Shown one piece after another: positions 11,416 to 23,902 of a DNA stretch of 64,000 nucleotides; the first letter of the stretch is position 1; every line of letters begins with the position of its first letter. The DNA comes from a bacterium. GTDB lineage: Bacteria; Patescibacteriota; Gracilibacteria; Absconditabacterales; Absconditicoccaceae. Position numbers and translations under genes: made by a program. The stretch spans positions 62,001 to 126,000 of the forward strand of contig JAHDFY010000004.1 of NCBI GenBank assembly GCA_020627925.1. The letters are read 5' to 3'. The notes below the pieces were generated by a model that saw nothing but the letters and a program-made list of their open reading frames with translations, was not told where the DNA came from and ran no database searches.

Positions 11416-11489
11416 TAGCACCGGCTGGACTTGAACCAGCGGCCTGAGGGCTATGAATCCTCCGCTCTAACCAGCTGAGCTACGGTGCC
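11416..11489 (-). tRNA. tRNA with CAU anticodon (Met or Ile2)
   Basis: A 74-base cloverleaf on the minus strand: acceptor GGCACCG paired with CGGTGCT (one terminal G-U), D-arm GCTC...GAGC, anticodon loop TTCATAG, T-arm GCTGG TTCAAGT CCAGC. The anticodon is CAU. Whether it is elongator Met or lysidine-modified Ile2 cannot be told from sequence alone. The last pair of the anticodon stem (31-39) is an A-C mismatch. No CCA is encoded. Confidence 0.9.
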
Positions 11490-11511
11490 AAGAAAATAGG
11501 TAATGAAAACT

Positions 11512-11600
11512 CGGTGAGGAAGGGATTCGAACCCTCGAGCCCGATTAATCGGACTAACACCTTAGCAGGGTGCCGCTTTCGACCACTCAGCCACCTCACC
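11512..11600 (-). tRNA. tRNA-Ser (GCU)
   Basis: An 89-base class II tRNA with a long variable arm. Acceptor GGTGAGG pairs with CCTCACC, the anticodon loop CTGCTAA gives GCU (reads AGC/AGU), and the T-arm is GAGGG TTCGAAT CCCTT. It sits 22 bases from the CAU tRNA, in the same direction. Confidence 0.93.
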
Positions 11601-11713
11601 AGGCTAATGCATAATGATGATATTTCACCTGTTTTTTTTGTATAACAACAAAATACAGACACTTGTTTATCTATTTGGGGCGAGATTTCAAGTAATTTAT
11701 ACTATTTTTTAGA

Positions 11714-11746
11714 AAAAAAGCCATGAGATCTCATGGCTTTTTTTTA
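11714..11746 (-). terminator. Strong terminator after the giant surface-protein gene
   Basis: Perfect palindrome AAAGCCATGAGA / TCTCATGGCTTT flanked by A and T runs, directly beyond the TAA of the 9.2 kb gene. It could also act on the tRNA side. Confidence 0.85.
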
Positions 11747-11747
11747 T

Positions 11748-14700
11748 TTAGTGCATATATAGCTCTTTTGATGGTCATGTTTTAGGTAATTCAGGAGGAG
11801 CTAAGAATAACTCTTCCACAGGAACTGGTTCAAATGGCGGAGCACTTGGAAACGTCCCAGTTGTAGTAGGATTTGTTGGAACTGGCGTTGGTCATGGTGG
11901 TGGCGGAGGTGGTGGTGTATCACCGTCATCCGTATCACAGAACAATGCCTGATATTGTTCATGAGTATATGTTGATATAAGATTACCTCATGACGTAATA
12001 ACTGTCGAAGAAGTAATTAATGTCGACGTATCAACAAATCCTGCTGGTGTTTCAAAATAACACATTCTATCATAATAACTTGGTGTTAAGTCTCCACACG
12101 GACATGTATCGGGATTTGGTCCTCTTCCACCTCATCCACTAGTGCTTGTCTGACGGTTGAGTGTCAAATCAATAGTTTCATCACATACTGTTTGACCATT
12201 AGTTGCAAAGAATCTAAACAACTCTGATGATTGTGTAAGGGTAACATTTACCGTAAAGCTACCATCAACTGCAAGACTAACAGGAGAACCATTAACCGTC
12301 ACCGTTGTTGATAAATCTTGTATTTGTCCAGCAATCGTTACATTGTCTGAAGTAACGGTAGCACCATTAGTATGACTTGATATTTGTAAGCCAACAATTT
12401 GTGGACAAGAAAGTGATACTAGCCCAAAGTCATTGTTTTGACTATGTTGATTTGCTCACAATGGAATATTGATAACATTAACGCTACTAGGATTTCATTG
12501 CAAAGATCACTGCCCTACCTGTACAGAGGCAACGTTTCACGCATTCGAAAAGTTTGCATCATAGGAAGTAGTATTAGTATAACGTACACTATAGTTACCC
12601 GGAAGCAATCCTACAAAGCTATAATTTCCATTGCTATCTGTTGAGATACATGGAACAACAACGGTTCCTGTTTGACCAACACTATCTCACGCATAAGTAG
12701 TACCATCAAGACATACTTCAATATTTGTTAATTGAATATCTGATCAAACAGTAAATGATTGATCCTGAATAACATCTACATAAACGTTTCATTCAATAGA
12801 TGCTAAAGCTCCTAATTCAACAATGATCTCGTCATCATCAGTATTATTGGTCAAAATTGCTTCAGGTGTTAGTGTCGTAATAGTTGAGGCAAACGGCAAG
12901 GCAGGACCGCTTACCAAGTTTGGATTATTTTGTACACGTAGCACAAGATTCATGTTTTCTTGGAATCCAGTTGCAGCAGTAGTAAATTGCCCTCATGAAC
13001 AAGAGATTGTGTGCGTCCCACTTATAGCAAATCCTCATGAAAATATCCTGTTATCAGTATAATTACATGACCCTGCTGCATATCAAGTGAGACTAACAAA
13101 GTCAGCATAAATATCTAATTCCATTGTCAAATCCCCCCCTGTTGCTACAACATTTCACAAGTTACCATAAGCAACATTACAAGAAACATTTTGATTAATG
13201 AATCACAAAGTTGGACAATCTATAGTAGTAAAGACATCTGCATAATCTCCTACTATTGATGATGCGCTACTAGAATTATTCGTCAAATCAGCATCAAGCG
13301 TATCCGATGTAATTTGCACACCATTGGTAATAATATCACCTGGCGATGGACAGATAGAAATAGGCCTAGTAATCGATGGATGCAAGTTATAAGTGGCGGT
13401 ATCCAACGATACGTCTACATCAAAACCGATTGCTAACATTTCTGACTGCACCGATGGGTCTACTTGAACGAGTGTAGTAGGGAAAACAGGAACAACATAA
13501 TCAGACAAACAGTGTCATCCATTAGGCACTCACCCTGCACCATTGTCACATAATGCGAAATTTCCCGATCACTGCACTGTACATATTTCACCCGCTGCAT
13601 TTGTCAACACTCCTAACGTATTAGTACACAAAGGAAGGCTTGCTATAGTTTGTGTTGATACACAATATCCATACGGAGAATCTGCCCCTAACCACACACA
13701 AGTATCTCACGAAGTACGTTCATTGAAAAAGTGTAAAACAGGTGAGTATCTATAAGAGAATACTGTAAAATCAACAGCTGGTTGTTGAACAACTCAACAA
13801 GCCATTTGACCGTATAGTTGGATTTCTCCTGTTTGATATGGTGCTAAGTCCCCGATGTTCCAAGTAAGAATAGTACCATTAATACTGTCATACGATGGTG
13901 TTGTTCATGACAGTGAAAATACTCAAGGAAATGTATCCGTTATTACTACTCACGTAGCAGGCTGTGGACCATTATTACCATATTCAATTGTGTATGAAAC
14001 ATAATCACCCGAACGTATAGCTGTTTGCGAAACACTTTTTTCTACATGAACATCTGCTTTGAAAAGAATATGTGAGTAATTAGATTGATTATTGAGATAG
14101 TTTGTTTCTGGAGTAATTGTCGCAATGTTTACCACATTATCCACGGATATTAGCGCTGCTAAGTCGTTGGTATTCTGAGGTCTTGCATACACATCAAACT
14201 CAAAGAAAGGAATTTCATAACCATCCATTACAAAATCCAAACGCCAAGAATTCAATGTTGGCGTAACTGTTACATCTGCCTCCGATCTTGCAAATTGTGC
14301 TTGTAGTTTAATTTGTGGATATGTCACAACATCCAATGAGGACAGATCAATAGAATTACCAATAAGTCCAGTAAGGATAGGCGTGTCAAATGGGTCCAAA
14401 ATATTAACAACTAGTTCAGAGTCACCAGGACTTTCATAATCAAGAGAAAGCGTTCCCCAAGAAATCAAATTACCATTATTTGGATAGAGCGTAGCCGGAT
14501 CAATAACATTTGTTGTTACAAGTCCTGTTCTAGGGTCTCTCACATTACGCCAATAGATATAATCCTCTTGAAGAGGGTTATAATATCCTCCATTCATTAC
14601 GATTACTGCATCAACACTACCATTTTGGTCGATATCTAATGGTTCTGCTTGCCAAGAGTTGTTTTGACCAAAAGCAATAGATCATCCCCAAGAATTAGTT

Positions 14701-17700
14701 GATTCATTATAGGTATAAAGCCAATTTTGTTCTATACTTGAAGCAACATTCCAGTAGTTTGCAACCAAGAGTGATTCTTCTTTTCCGTCACCATCAAAGT
14801 CGGCAAATTTAACATAAGAAGTTCACAATCATTGAATAAATTGTCCTTGTATCCAAGACCCAGATTGGTAGGTCCATATATAATTAGTACCAATAGAAGC
14901 ATTAACTGCATAATCTACTTGCCCATCGCCATCAACATCGGCAAAATCAATCCAATCAGTATAAGTACCATTCATAAAGTTTGATGATGATAAGTTTCAT
15001 CAAGAGTATTCTACAAAGACTTGAGGAGCTCCACTTTTTGAATTCCAAATACTGTCCATATTTCCATCACCATCAAGATCAGCTCATCCAGCGCTTCTAA
15101 TAATTCCTCAAGGAATATCATATCACGTTCCTAGAACCCAAGAAGATCACGAACGATAATCTAAACGTCCTTTTGCAACAGCAACATCAATAATAGTATC
15201 ACCGTCTGTATCCCAGAATGCTTCTCTTGCATAGTCTGAAGATCTTCACAAACCACTAAAATATCATTGTCCTTGATCAACAAATAATCAACCAGTAAAG
15301 AGGTATTGAGAAAGATCAACGTAGATAGAATCTATTTTTCCATTATTAGTTGTATCAACAGCTTGAATCATATTAAGTCTTCCTGCTCCATCTCCTGTTA
15401 ATAATTGGAAGAATTCCAAGCCATCAGGAGTTATTTCATATACATATCCCAATGGACCAGCTCCATAAATCCAAAAATCTAAGTCGTTATCCGCATCAAC
15501 ATCAATCGCTTGTCCCATTCCTTGCTCACTACGTATACCAGTAGAAATCAATTGTTGTTCATACCAGTTGTAAAATTCTAGCTCAACAAAAGAAGTATTT
15601 CCTACCCCATCAACATTCAATGGCGCGTTAAGAGTAAGAGCATTCCAATCATTATTATCAACATCGCTATAATATGTTTCTTGCGCTGATAGTTCATCAA
15701 AGAAAATTTCAACACGATCAACACGACAATCTCTTCCCAATAAATCGGCAACAGGGGTAATAGCAACAGGGTTAGCTCCACTATCATCGTAATAAGAAAT
15801 AGTAGAATTTACAGGCTGATTTGCTTCTATTGTTCCTACCACATAACATGTTCACTCTGGAATAATTTCTTGTATCGTTACATCATCAGCAGTCGCTATT
15901 CCAATGTTTTCATATTCGATTCTATAGGTAATAGTATGATCCAAATCAGTCACTGCATCCGATCAAGTAAGAGAACCAGATAAGTATGACAATCAAGTCT
16001 TTTCTACTCTCACATCGGTTCTATGAATAGTAACTTCTGTTTGATCAGTATTATTGTCTAACACCAATTCAATACCTGGACTATTTTCTCCAATAGATGC
16101 GACTGCAGCTAGTATATCTCATTCTTGAGCGCTAATAGCTACATCTCCATAGAGAGCAAATGTACCTCTTGCTCCAGAAGGTATACAGACATCTGCAGAA
16201 TTAATTCCCAACTGAAAACGATATGAATTATTTCACAAAGAAGTGACTGCAATACCTAAATCATTAATCGATGTGATAGCATTACCACTTCCATCAAGAG
16301 GGCTAATCGGTGATCCAAAGGCGTCAGTTAATGAGATTTCGGTAAAATTACTCATTGGATTTCTTGGAACAAACCCTGAACTAAATGTTACATCAATATA
16401 ATTATCACAACTTGGTAAAACACCAACGTTAGAATAAGTAACATCATATGATTGACTAAACCCTGGGATATTTCCTGGGATTACTCATTGTGGATTTCCT
16501 ATAATATTAATAGCAAGATCAATACCTGGAATGGTAATGACTGTGTTGTCTACATTATTATTTAAGTTATCGTCAGGATCAGTGGTAAATATCTCAACAA
16601 AGTATGGTTTTACTAAACCTACTGGTAGACTATTCGCTGTCACAGAGTTAGTTGCTTGCGCACTTATCAATATAGATTGTGGGCCATCAGTATCACACAA
16701 CGATGGATTAAGAAGTGCTATATGGTTAGGATGAACAAAAGAGGTCGGTGAATACAGACTCCATCCTCATGTTGTTGGATTAAGAGGATCAAAAACAGGT
16801 TGAGAACCAGAGACAATCGATCACGTATGTACATAAAATATTCCTGTCGCACTTGAAATCGAATTTATAATAATATCCGCTTGGCCATCTGGTGTTCCAG
16901 AAGGGAAAGTGTCAGGAAGTGTATGTACTACTGATGTATTCGCCGCACATGCTCTATTGAGGTTTTGGTATACAAGATTGTAATTAAATACCTCGCCTGG
17001 AAGTACCGAAAAAGGAGCATTGATCACAACGGTAGGGTCCGGATGAGGAACTCTTATTTGTTCGTTATCAAAGTTATTTGACAAATCATCTTCGTTATTT
17101 GTGGTGGATACACCTACTCCATTAAGCAAGTCTGTTCCATTAGCAACTACTCAAAGAACAAGCACGTCATACGTGATATACAAATGTTGACTATTTCATT
17201 CAAGGTATCACATAATCGCCCCTGAATATTGTATGGTATTTGCTCCCGTCATGGTCCATGACAATACTTGTCCAGTTGATGCAGAACAAATAGAAGGATT
17301 TTGCGTAGGTTCTCCAATACTTCGGAATGGATCAATAATTGCAGCAGAACCTGTTTGATAACACAACCCCGTTTGCATCATATCAGTAATCTCAACATTA
17401 TAGGCATCGTGTGACCCGATATTTGCCAGATCCAATGTGTAGGTAATTACTTCTCCTGGCAATGGATCAAATCTACTTACATTTTTGATAATTTCAAGAT
17501 CTGCATTTTGGATAAACACAAGATCATCATCAGCAGTAAAACCTGCAGATTGCGCGTTTTGGAAGTAACCCAAAGCGGATGCTTGCAATGTAGAATTAGA
17601 AGTAGCTGAACATGGAACCGCTGTATGAACATAAATAGTTCCTCATTCTAATGTCGACAAGTTTGCTCATCTCAAACCATTAATATCCAAAGTAATAGTA

Positions 17701-20700
17701 TAAGTACCATCTAAATTAGTAGTACCAGTAAAATTAGATCAGGTTGCTAGCACGTATGCCCCTGAATTTGGTAGTGCTCCGCCACTTACAGCGTAAGAAT
17801 TCCATTCATTTTGTACAAGCGTAGGTGAGACTCACTCAGGCAAATCAATCGTCAACGTAGTGATATCATTTGATCACGCAACATCAGTATAGTAGTCAAC
17901 ATACCAAACAAAGCTTTCACATGATTCCAAAATGTCTTTATTAGATTCGATGTCAACCAACAATCATGGATTATCTAATAATGTAGTTTCTACTTGGTTT
18001 GTCACTGACATAAGGTTTTGCTCAGAGAGAATTCACGCATGATTTCTTATCGTGTCTCATGGTTGATAACCAGTATCTTGTACCAGAATACCAAATTTTT
18101 TGAGTACTGAAGTAGGAAATACTCCTCCTGCATCGTCAAGTTCTACTGCAACATATACAGGGTTTGTCATTGTAGGTTCCCATACTCAAGGACTTACCTG
18201 ATTTCCAAGAGAGAATTGAGAAAAAATATCCAATGTAGTAAAAGGCGTTGTTGCAGTAACCGAACTTGGAAGGCTTGGAATTTGCTGCGCAAAATACACC
18301 TTACAAGAATCACAATTATACAAAATATTATTTGAAGAAACTCAAGATGTTACCACGTTGATAAGCTGTGTATTGTCAGGGATTCTATCAACAACAAAAG
18401 CATCTTTTGCAACAACATTCCCAGAATTAAGTGCAAAAATAGAATATTCTAACTGGTCTCATTGACCAATAAATGAAAGATTTCTTGTTTTAAAAGCCGA
18501 AAGCACAGGAGTTCCACTAACCGTAGTAGTTTTTTGTGTAGTAAACAACTGTGGACCACATTCAATATCGTTCGCTTCAACTTGTGCAACAATTGTAAAT
18601 GTTTGTTCGTCTTCTACTCACTCAAATTGATTAAGAGCAAAAGAAATATTTTTAGCTTGACCTGGAGCCAAAATTCCCAAATCAATGGTAAACGAAGCTG
18701 GTAAATTATATGTTACAGCTCCACCACCTGCGTTCAACACTTGTACACTTGGATAAGAAGAAACACCATTTTTGACAATAGAAGGTATTGTAACTGTCAC
18801 TACAGTAGGATTTGAAACGTCTGTTCACACATTAGAAACAGACATGCTATAAATTCCTGATCCTGATGCATCAATAAAAGCTGGTCCATTCAAAGGATTT
18901 GTTACGTTAATTTCTGGTCTAATTGGGTGAAAAATACCTCTTGCTTCCGTAGTTTGGATAATATGAGGAGAGACAATTGATACAATATCAGCATCTGTAT
19001 TTGCTATACTATTTGATGCTTTGTGAAAAGTGGCATTATTAATATTATCTCTTTGTGAGTCCAAACATTGGTTGCCTACAGGCTCTTCCATACGAACAGA
19101 AACAATTGCTTCTGTATATGATGGAGCATTTGAACAATAAGAACTTGATCCAGAAAAAATTGGAGATGAAAGACATTTTATATACACAGCAATCCATCTA
19201 GCATCTGGTGAATACGAAGTAGACCGTCAGGTTCCTAGCATTACCGTATTAGGATTAGCAATAGAAATTCCAGTAATAATAGTGTAAGGCGGTGGTGTCG
19301 TTGCGGAGTAACTGGCAAATCCTGTTGCATAAAATACTTGTCCAATAGTATTAGCGGGCAAACCAACAGGTCCATTAAGGACAATATCATCAGGTAATTT
19401 ATCAAACATAACAACGTCTTCTATTCTAGATACTCCTCTATTAGATGCTTGTAAAAAGTAGTCGAAAGGCTGTTCATAGCTTGTTTCATAAAATGAATCA
19501 AAACGAGTTCCAATATGTTTGCTAAATACACCAATAGGTTCAACATCGGTAGTCATTGTAACAGTGTAAGAATCAGTGACTGGAGCAATATTATTTCCGT
19601 ATCCAGTTACTTGATTGTCCATTTCTAATCATTCAACTGCACATTGAGAGTAGTCAACTTCATAACCAACTGTTATTACACCTCCAACTCAAATCGTAGT
19701 AGGCAATATTGAAGAATCCCACGTAATAGTACCTGCTCATGTATTAAAAACACCACTACCAAATACCGTCACTCTATCAGCAAAGACTGCTCACGAACAA
19801 TGAGTAGTAATTTGTGTTTGGATGTCGCTTAAATCATCAACAATACGAGGAGCAAAAACTGCTTCTGTTGCTTGTGGCAAGTTAGAATATTTTAATTTAT
19901 AGGTAACTACTGGATCTCCCGGAACAAAAACATAATTTGTTGTACCCAAAGAAATAACATTATCCGCAGTTTTCTCAATTGTTGGTAGAGGAGATGAGAT
20001 TATTCTCGAAATAATTGATGTTGAAGAATTTGGATTAGAATTAAAACTTGATGAGTGAGCAGAAAGATTATATTGCAAGTTATTTGCTGTTCCACAAGGG
20101 ACAGCTACTTGTACGTTAAGTACTCATGTTTCTCCTGCATCAATTGATGGCAATATCCAATACACACTCCCTGCAGGAACATTGGTTGTATCACCATTTG
20201 ATCTTGTGTACGTAAATCACGAGGCAGTATATTGCCCACCATTAGTAGCAGAATTAAATACTAATGCAGTACTTTGCGAGTAAGGATTTGTTGTGGTTTC
20301 ATCTAGTTCAACATACAATAATACTTCTTGATCGTCAACATAAGAAACTGAGTATTGTACACTAAGTGTCGTAAGATCACAAGCGTTTACCGATGAATCC
20401 ATAATCAAATTTGCTCCAATAACAGAAAGAGGATCCCAAGTTACACGAATGTTTTCTACCGTTGGTTTTACCACAGAATTATCGTATAAAGAAATTCTTG
20501 GAATAAGACAAATAGATCATGTACCAACATCGGAAATATCTACTACTCCCCCCACAACAGGCCTATCGCTTTGTCATACTGGCAAACCAGAATTACAATC
20601 AGTAACTGTCACTGCTACATCAGCTTCATCTCCTATTGTTAGATCAACAAAAATACTATCCCAGTTATTAAAGGAACTAGGAGTTATAGGAGAAAGAACA

Positions 20701-20936
20701 ATTGCTCACGTACCAGAATTAAGACTAACCGTACCTCAAGCAGGATCATGAGTCATGTTAGGTGTCAACTGTGAAACTCCATTCAAATTATAGAAAAAAT
20801 CTGTTTCTCATTCACCAATATTATCATTCTGATTAAAATCAGCAAAAACGTTTAGAGGCACCATTTGTAGAGAAAAAACTACAACATAACACATATAAAC
20901 GATTGAAACAAATAGAGTTTTAAGCTTTTGATTCAT
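11748..20936 (-). CDS. Giant secreted repeat protein, 3062 aa (DUF11-like, FG-GAP/VCBS, SdrD-B-like, LPKTG end)
   Basis: One uninterrupted code-25 frame of 3063 codons; segments spread over the whole gene share one phase. The signal sequence covers residues 1-34 (FSLQMVPLNVFA-DF). Most of the protein is tandem DUF11/CARDB-type beta units with phrases such as VTYKLKYSN, DKLPDDIVLNG and VISYTIEYGNNGP-like variants. Residues about 1700-2115 form an integrin-like FG-GAP/VCBS block with DLDGDGN, DVDGDGQ and DFDGDGK metal loops. An SdrD-B/Cna-B-like unit (GNYSFVGLLPGNYSV) lies near 2740-2830, then a glucodextranase-B-like unit, then a proline-rich stalk and LPKTGPSKELYMH. Probably an extended adhesin on the cell surface, possibly for host contact (inference). 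A -35/-10 pair sits just upstream. Confidence 0.85.
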
Positions 20937-20950
20937 AACGACCAATCAAT

Positions 20951-20979
20951 GTTATACATTTAAATCATTTCATATTCAA
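20951..20979 (-). promoter_or_regulatory. Sigma-70-type promoter of the giant surface protein
   Basis: Minus strand TTGAAT, 17-base spacer, TATAAC. The -10 ends only 14 bases before the ATG, so the transcript would have a leader of just a few bases (near-leaderless). Confidence 0.5.
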
Positions 20980-21180
20980 TAAAGTGTATTTGAAGAACTA
21001 ATATTACACAATTATCTCCCATAAAATAATAAACAGCAATAGCCATAAAAAAAATTACCTCAATAATTTATTGACAAAAAACAAAAAAACCAAAATAACA
21101 TATACACTAATCTATTATTCCATTGCAAACAAAAAAATATATACTATAAAAATTATATATTTATCAATAAAGAAGCACCC

Positions 21181-22314
21181 ATCAAGCACATACTCTTTGT
21201 CTTAGATTATTACAAGCCACACTTGGGTGGTACCGAAACTGTTTTTTTTAATGTAATCAAAAGATTAAAAAAGCAATGATATACTATTTCTATTATTACA
21301 TCACAACACGACTCAAGTCTTCCTACCTATGAAAAAAACGAAAATGAAACTATACATAGAGTGTGATCTAATAGAATTAATTTTATGCGACATGCATATA
21401 AATTGGGAAATAAAATACTCAAAAAAATTGATGATATACGCCTTATTCATGCAACAACCTATGGAGCAGCTATTCCTGCATCATTATTGGCAAAAAGACA
21501 CAACAAAAAAGTAGTGCTCACCGTCCATGAAATATTCAATAAACTACGAAAAAGATACAAAACACGACCGCAGTCTATGTTGTATCAGTTGTTTGAAAAA
21601 ATTATTTTTTTGTTGCCGTATTCGCATATTCATTGCGTCTCTTATTACACCTACAATAGTTTGAGATTAGTCTATGGAGTAGCTGATCGTGAAATGAGCG
21701 TTATTCACAATGGAATAGATACATTTTGGTCTGAAGAAACCATTAATCACAAGACAATACAAACATTACGCAAAAAATTTGCTATGGATGATTTTACAAA
21801 AAATTATTTGTACTATGGTCACAGTGGAAAATCAAAATGACTTGATTATCTAATCAAAGCGCTCCCCTCTCTTGTGAGCAAACATCACAGCAGTCAGTTT
21901 ATTCTCAATATTATTGACGCCAAAAGGGATAGAGAGGTAAGACAAATGATCAACTCATTAGGTCTAAAAAATAATGTCAGAGTACTCAATGGTTTGCCCA
22001 AGGTCGAGTTAAAACATCTTGTCAAAACCGTTGATGCGGTCATTGCGCCCTCATTATCGGAATGATTTTGATCAGTCCATACAGAAACCGTTAGTATGGG
22101 AACGCCTCTTATTACAACTGCTGTAGGTCCACTTCCGGAAGTATTGTGGTGAGAGGTACACTGGCTACAGCCAAGCTCAACAGAATCAATATTACATACC
22201 ATAGACAATTTTGCACATAATAATAAGCACAAAAAAATCCCAACAAAACACTTTTGCCGGGACAAAACAGTAACCCAAATAACAGCCCTTTATAATGAAC
22301 TGCTTACCGAATAA
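21181..22314 (+). CDS. GT4-family glycosyltransferase with non-ATG start, about 377 aa
   Basis: Transfers a sugar from an activated donor to an acceptor, probably for envelope glycans. It has the N-terminal LFVLDYYKPHLGGTE motif of GT-B retaining enzymes, VIHNGID at the domain junction, and YYGHSGKSKGLDYLIKALP. The donor-site motif is APSLSEGFGSVHTETVSMGT with the catalytic E-x7-E pattern, followed by VGPLPEVL. Eight or more glycines are TGA. No ATG, GTG or TTG lies in frame before the essential GGTE loop. The frame upstream is open, so initiation must use an AUC or AUA codon; ATC at 21181 gives the family-like start IKHILFVLDYY. The first in-frame ATG (21385) would remove the donor loop. Confidence 0.85.
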
Positions 22315-22337
22315 ATTATCGGTAAGCAATTTTTTTT
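22301..22337. terminator. Shared terminator of convergent glycosyltransferase and holB
   Basis: Inverted repeat GCTTACCGA / TCGGTAAGC with an 8-base loop and a T run. The + gene's TAA (22312-22314) and the minus gene's stop (22316-22318) both lie in the loop, so both coding ends form the hairpin. Confidence 0.75.
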
Positions 22338-23233
22338 GCAAGCAATGTCATCACACTATCAGTATTAACATTTCTTTCTATATACTTTTTTGATTGTACA
22401 ATAGCATCGGTTAACAACCAATTATTGTGCTCGACAGATTCGTAGTGCATCAACTCCAAGAAATCTGAAAACATTCACGCTTTGTTGATTTTTTCAAACA
22501 ATTTTGCAAGAGACACAAGACTCTTCTTGTCTAGAATGTTTTGTTTATATTCTTTCCAATATGACAATAGCGAAGACGTTTGTTCTTGCGATGTATCAGA
22601 CAAACGTTTTGCAAAACCAATTTTTCATTGTGACAGCTGAGCTATAACCAAAGCATCATCATGAGTTACTGCTCATTCACGTTGCAACCAATCAGAAATT
22701 TTTTTTGTGGTAATTTCTCTACACGGAATAAGTAAGGCTCTCGATGCAATAGTATCAAGCAATGATGACAAAGAACTTGTTGTTGCTAATATCAGTCTAT
22801 TTTCTCATGGTTCTTCAATAGTTTTTAGCAAAGCATTAGCAGATGAAATAGTCATCCTTTCTATATTTTCAAGTAAGACTACCTTATATGTTCCCAAGGG
22901 AGAACGAGCAATCCATTCTTTTATTTCTCTAACTCCTTTGTCTTCATAGTCATACTCTTTTGCCAAAAGATCACTCACCTCATTCTTTTTTTGTTCTACT
23001 TTGAGGGTGTGTTTTTTTCCTATTTCCAAAGAGAAATCTTGAATATGCAAAAAATCAGCATACATCGTATCACCCAATAAATTTTTGATAAAATGCTGCA
23101 ATATTGTCGATTTTCAACTATGTTTTGAACCGTGAAACAACCAAAAAGGATGACTCACTGTTTGATTGTCATTAATTAATCAAAACAATTTAGTCAGCAG
23201 CTCTTTGGTATGATCATTCATGACTATGTTCAT
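22316..23233 (-). CDS. holB: DNA polymerase III delta-prime subunit (clamp loader), 305 aa
   Basis: AAA+ clamp-loader subunit that helps place the sliding clamp on DNA. Visible: Walker A-like FHGSKHSGKST near residue 36, IKEWIARSPLGTYKVVLLEN, and the conserved helix RMTISSANALLKTIEEP. The sensor-1-like LILATTS follows, and then IASRALLIPCREIT. Of these, SGK and EEP-G-EN depend on TGA read as Gly. The start ATG immediately follows the TAG of the upstream methyltransferase gene. It lies one gene away from tmk; the tmk-holB linkage is widespread in bacteria and supports the call. Confidence 0.88.
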
Positions 23234-23857
23234 CTAGTGTTTTTCAAATCTATAAATTCTTCCTAGCTCAATATTTTTTTCAAAAACTTCTATATAGCTA
23301 TGATCAAAAAAAGCTCGCTCGGCATATTCTTCCAAATCAGAATACGTTCGCTTGTAATGTTTTATTTTAAAATCTCATTGCTTATCTTTAAAAGGGAATT
23401 CTCTTCTATGCAAAAAATGTCAAACGACCCATACACCACCTGGTTTCATGATACGTTGCACCTCTTCAAAAAGATCTCTCAAATGTTGTATATGTTCAAA
23501 AACAAAAAATGTAATCACCAAATCAAATGATTCATTTTCAAAAGGAAGCGTTTGATCCAAATCACACAAAACTGTTTCCACTCACTGTATTCATGGATGA
23601 CGTTTCAAAAGTTCTTCAGACACATCAGCTGCAACAAATCTCGCAAAATTCGTGTTTTTGAAATATTTGAACATTCTTCCATCTCCCGCTCCAATATCCA
23701 ATATTGCAAGACCTTGGAGTGACCTAGGAAGCATTCTTTTAAAGGTTCATTTATCAAAACTATCAAGATGTTTATGATAGTCTGCGTATTTTTTTTTGAG
23801 TCTATTATATCCTTCCTTGGGTTGTAGCACAGGAATGACTGGTTTTTTAAATGACAT
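23234..23857 (-). CDS. SAM-dependent class I methyltransferase, 207 aa
   Basis: Rossmann-type methyltransferase. Motif I is ILDIGAGDGRMFKYF (about residues 62-76), an acidic residue follows in FVAADVS, then CDLDQTLPFENESFDLVITF, and the Methyltransf_11 pattern HIQHLRDLFEEVQRIMKPGG. The substrate cannot be told; the closest general class is ubiquinone/menaquinone-type or small-molecule methylases. Its TAG is directly followed by the holB ATG, so the two are translationally linked. Five or more glycines are TGA. Confidence 0.82.
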
Positions 23858-23902
23858 AATACAATTGATACAAAAATAGATAACAACACTCTAATCAAAA
23901 GA

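Noticed and set aside
11748-11800. Standard sortase-anchored wall protein
   Set aside because: LPKTG is present, but the hydrophobic helix and basic tail that sortase substrates need are missing.
23605-23898. An alternative 97-residue frame overlapping the methyltransferase gene
   Set aside because: It is out of frame with a well-supported methyltransferase and has no recognisable features.
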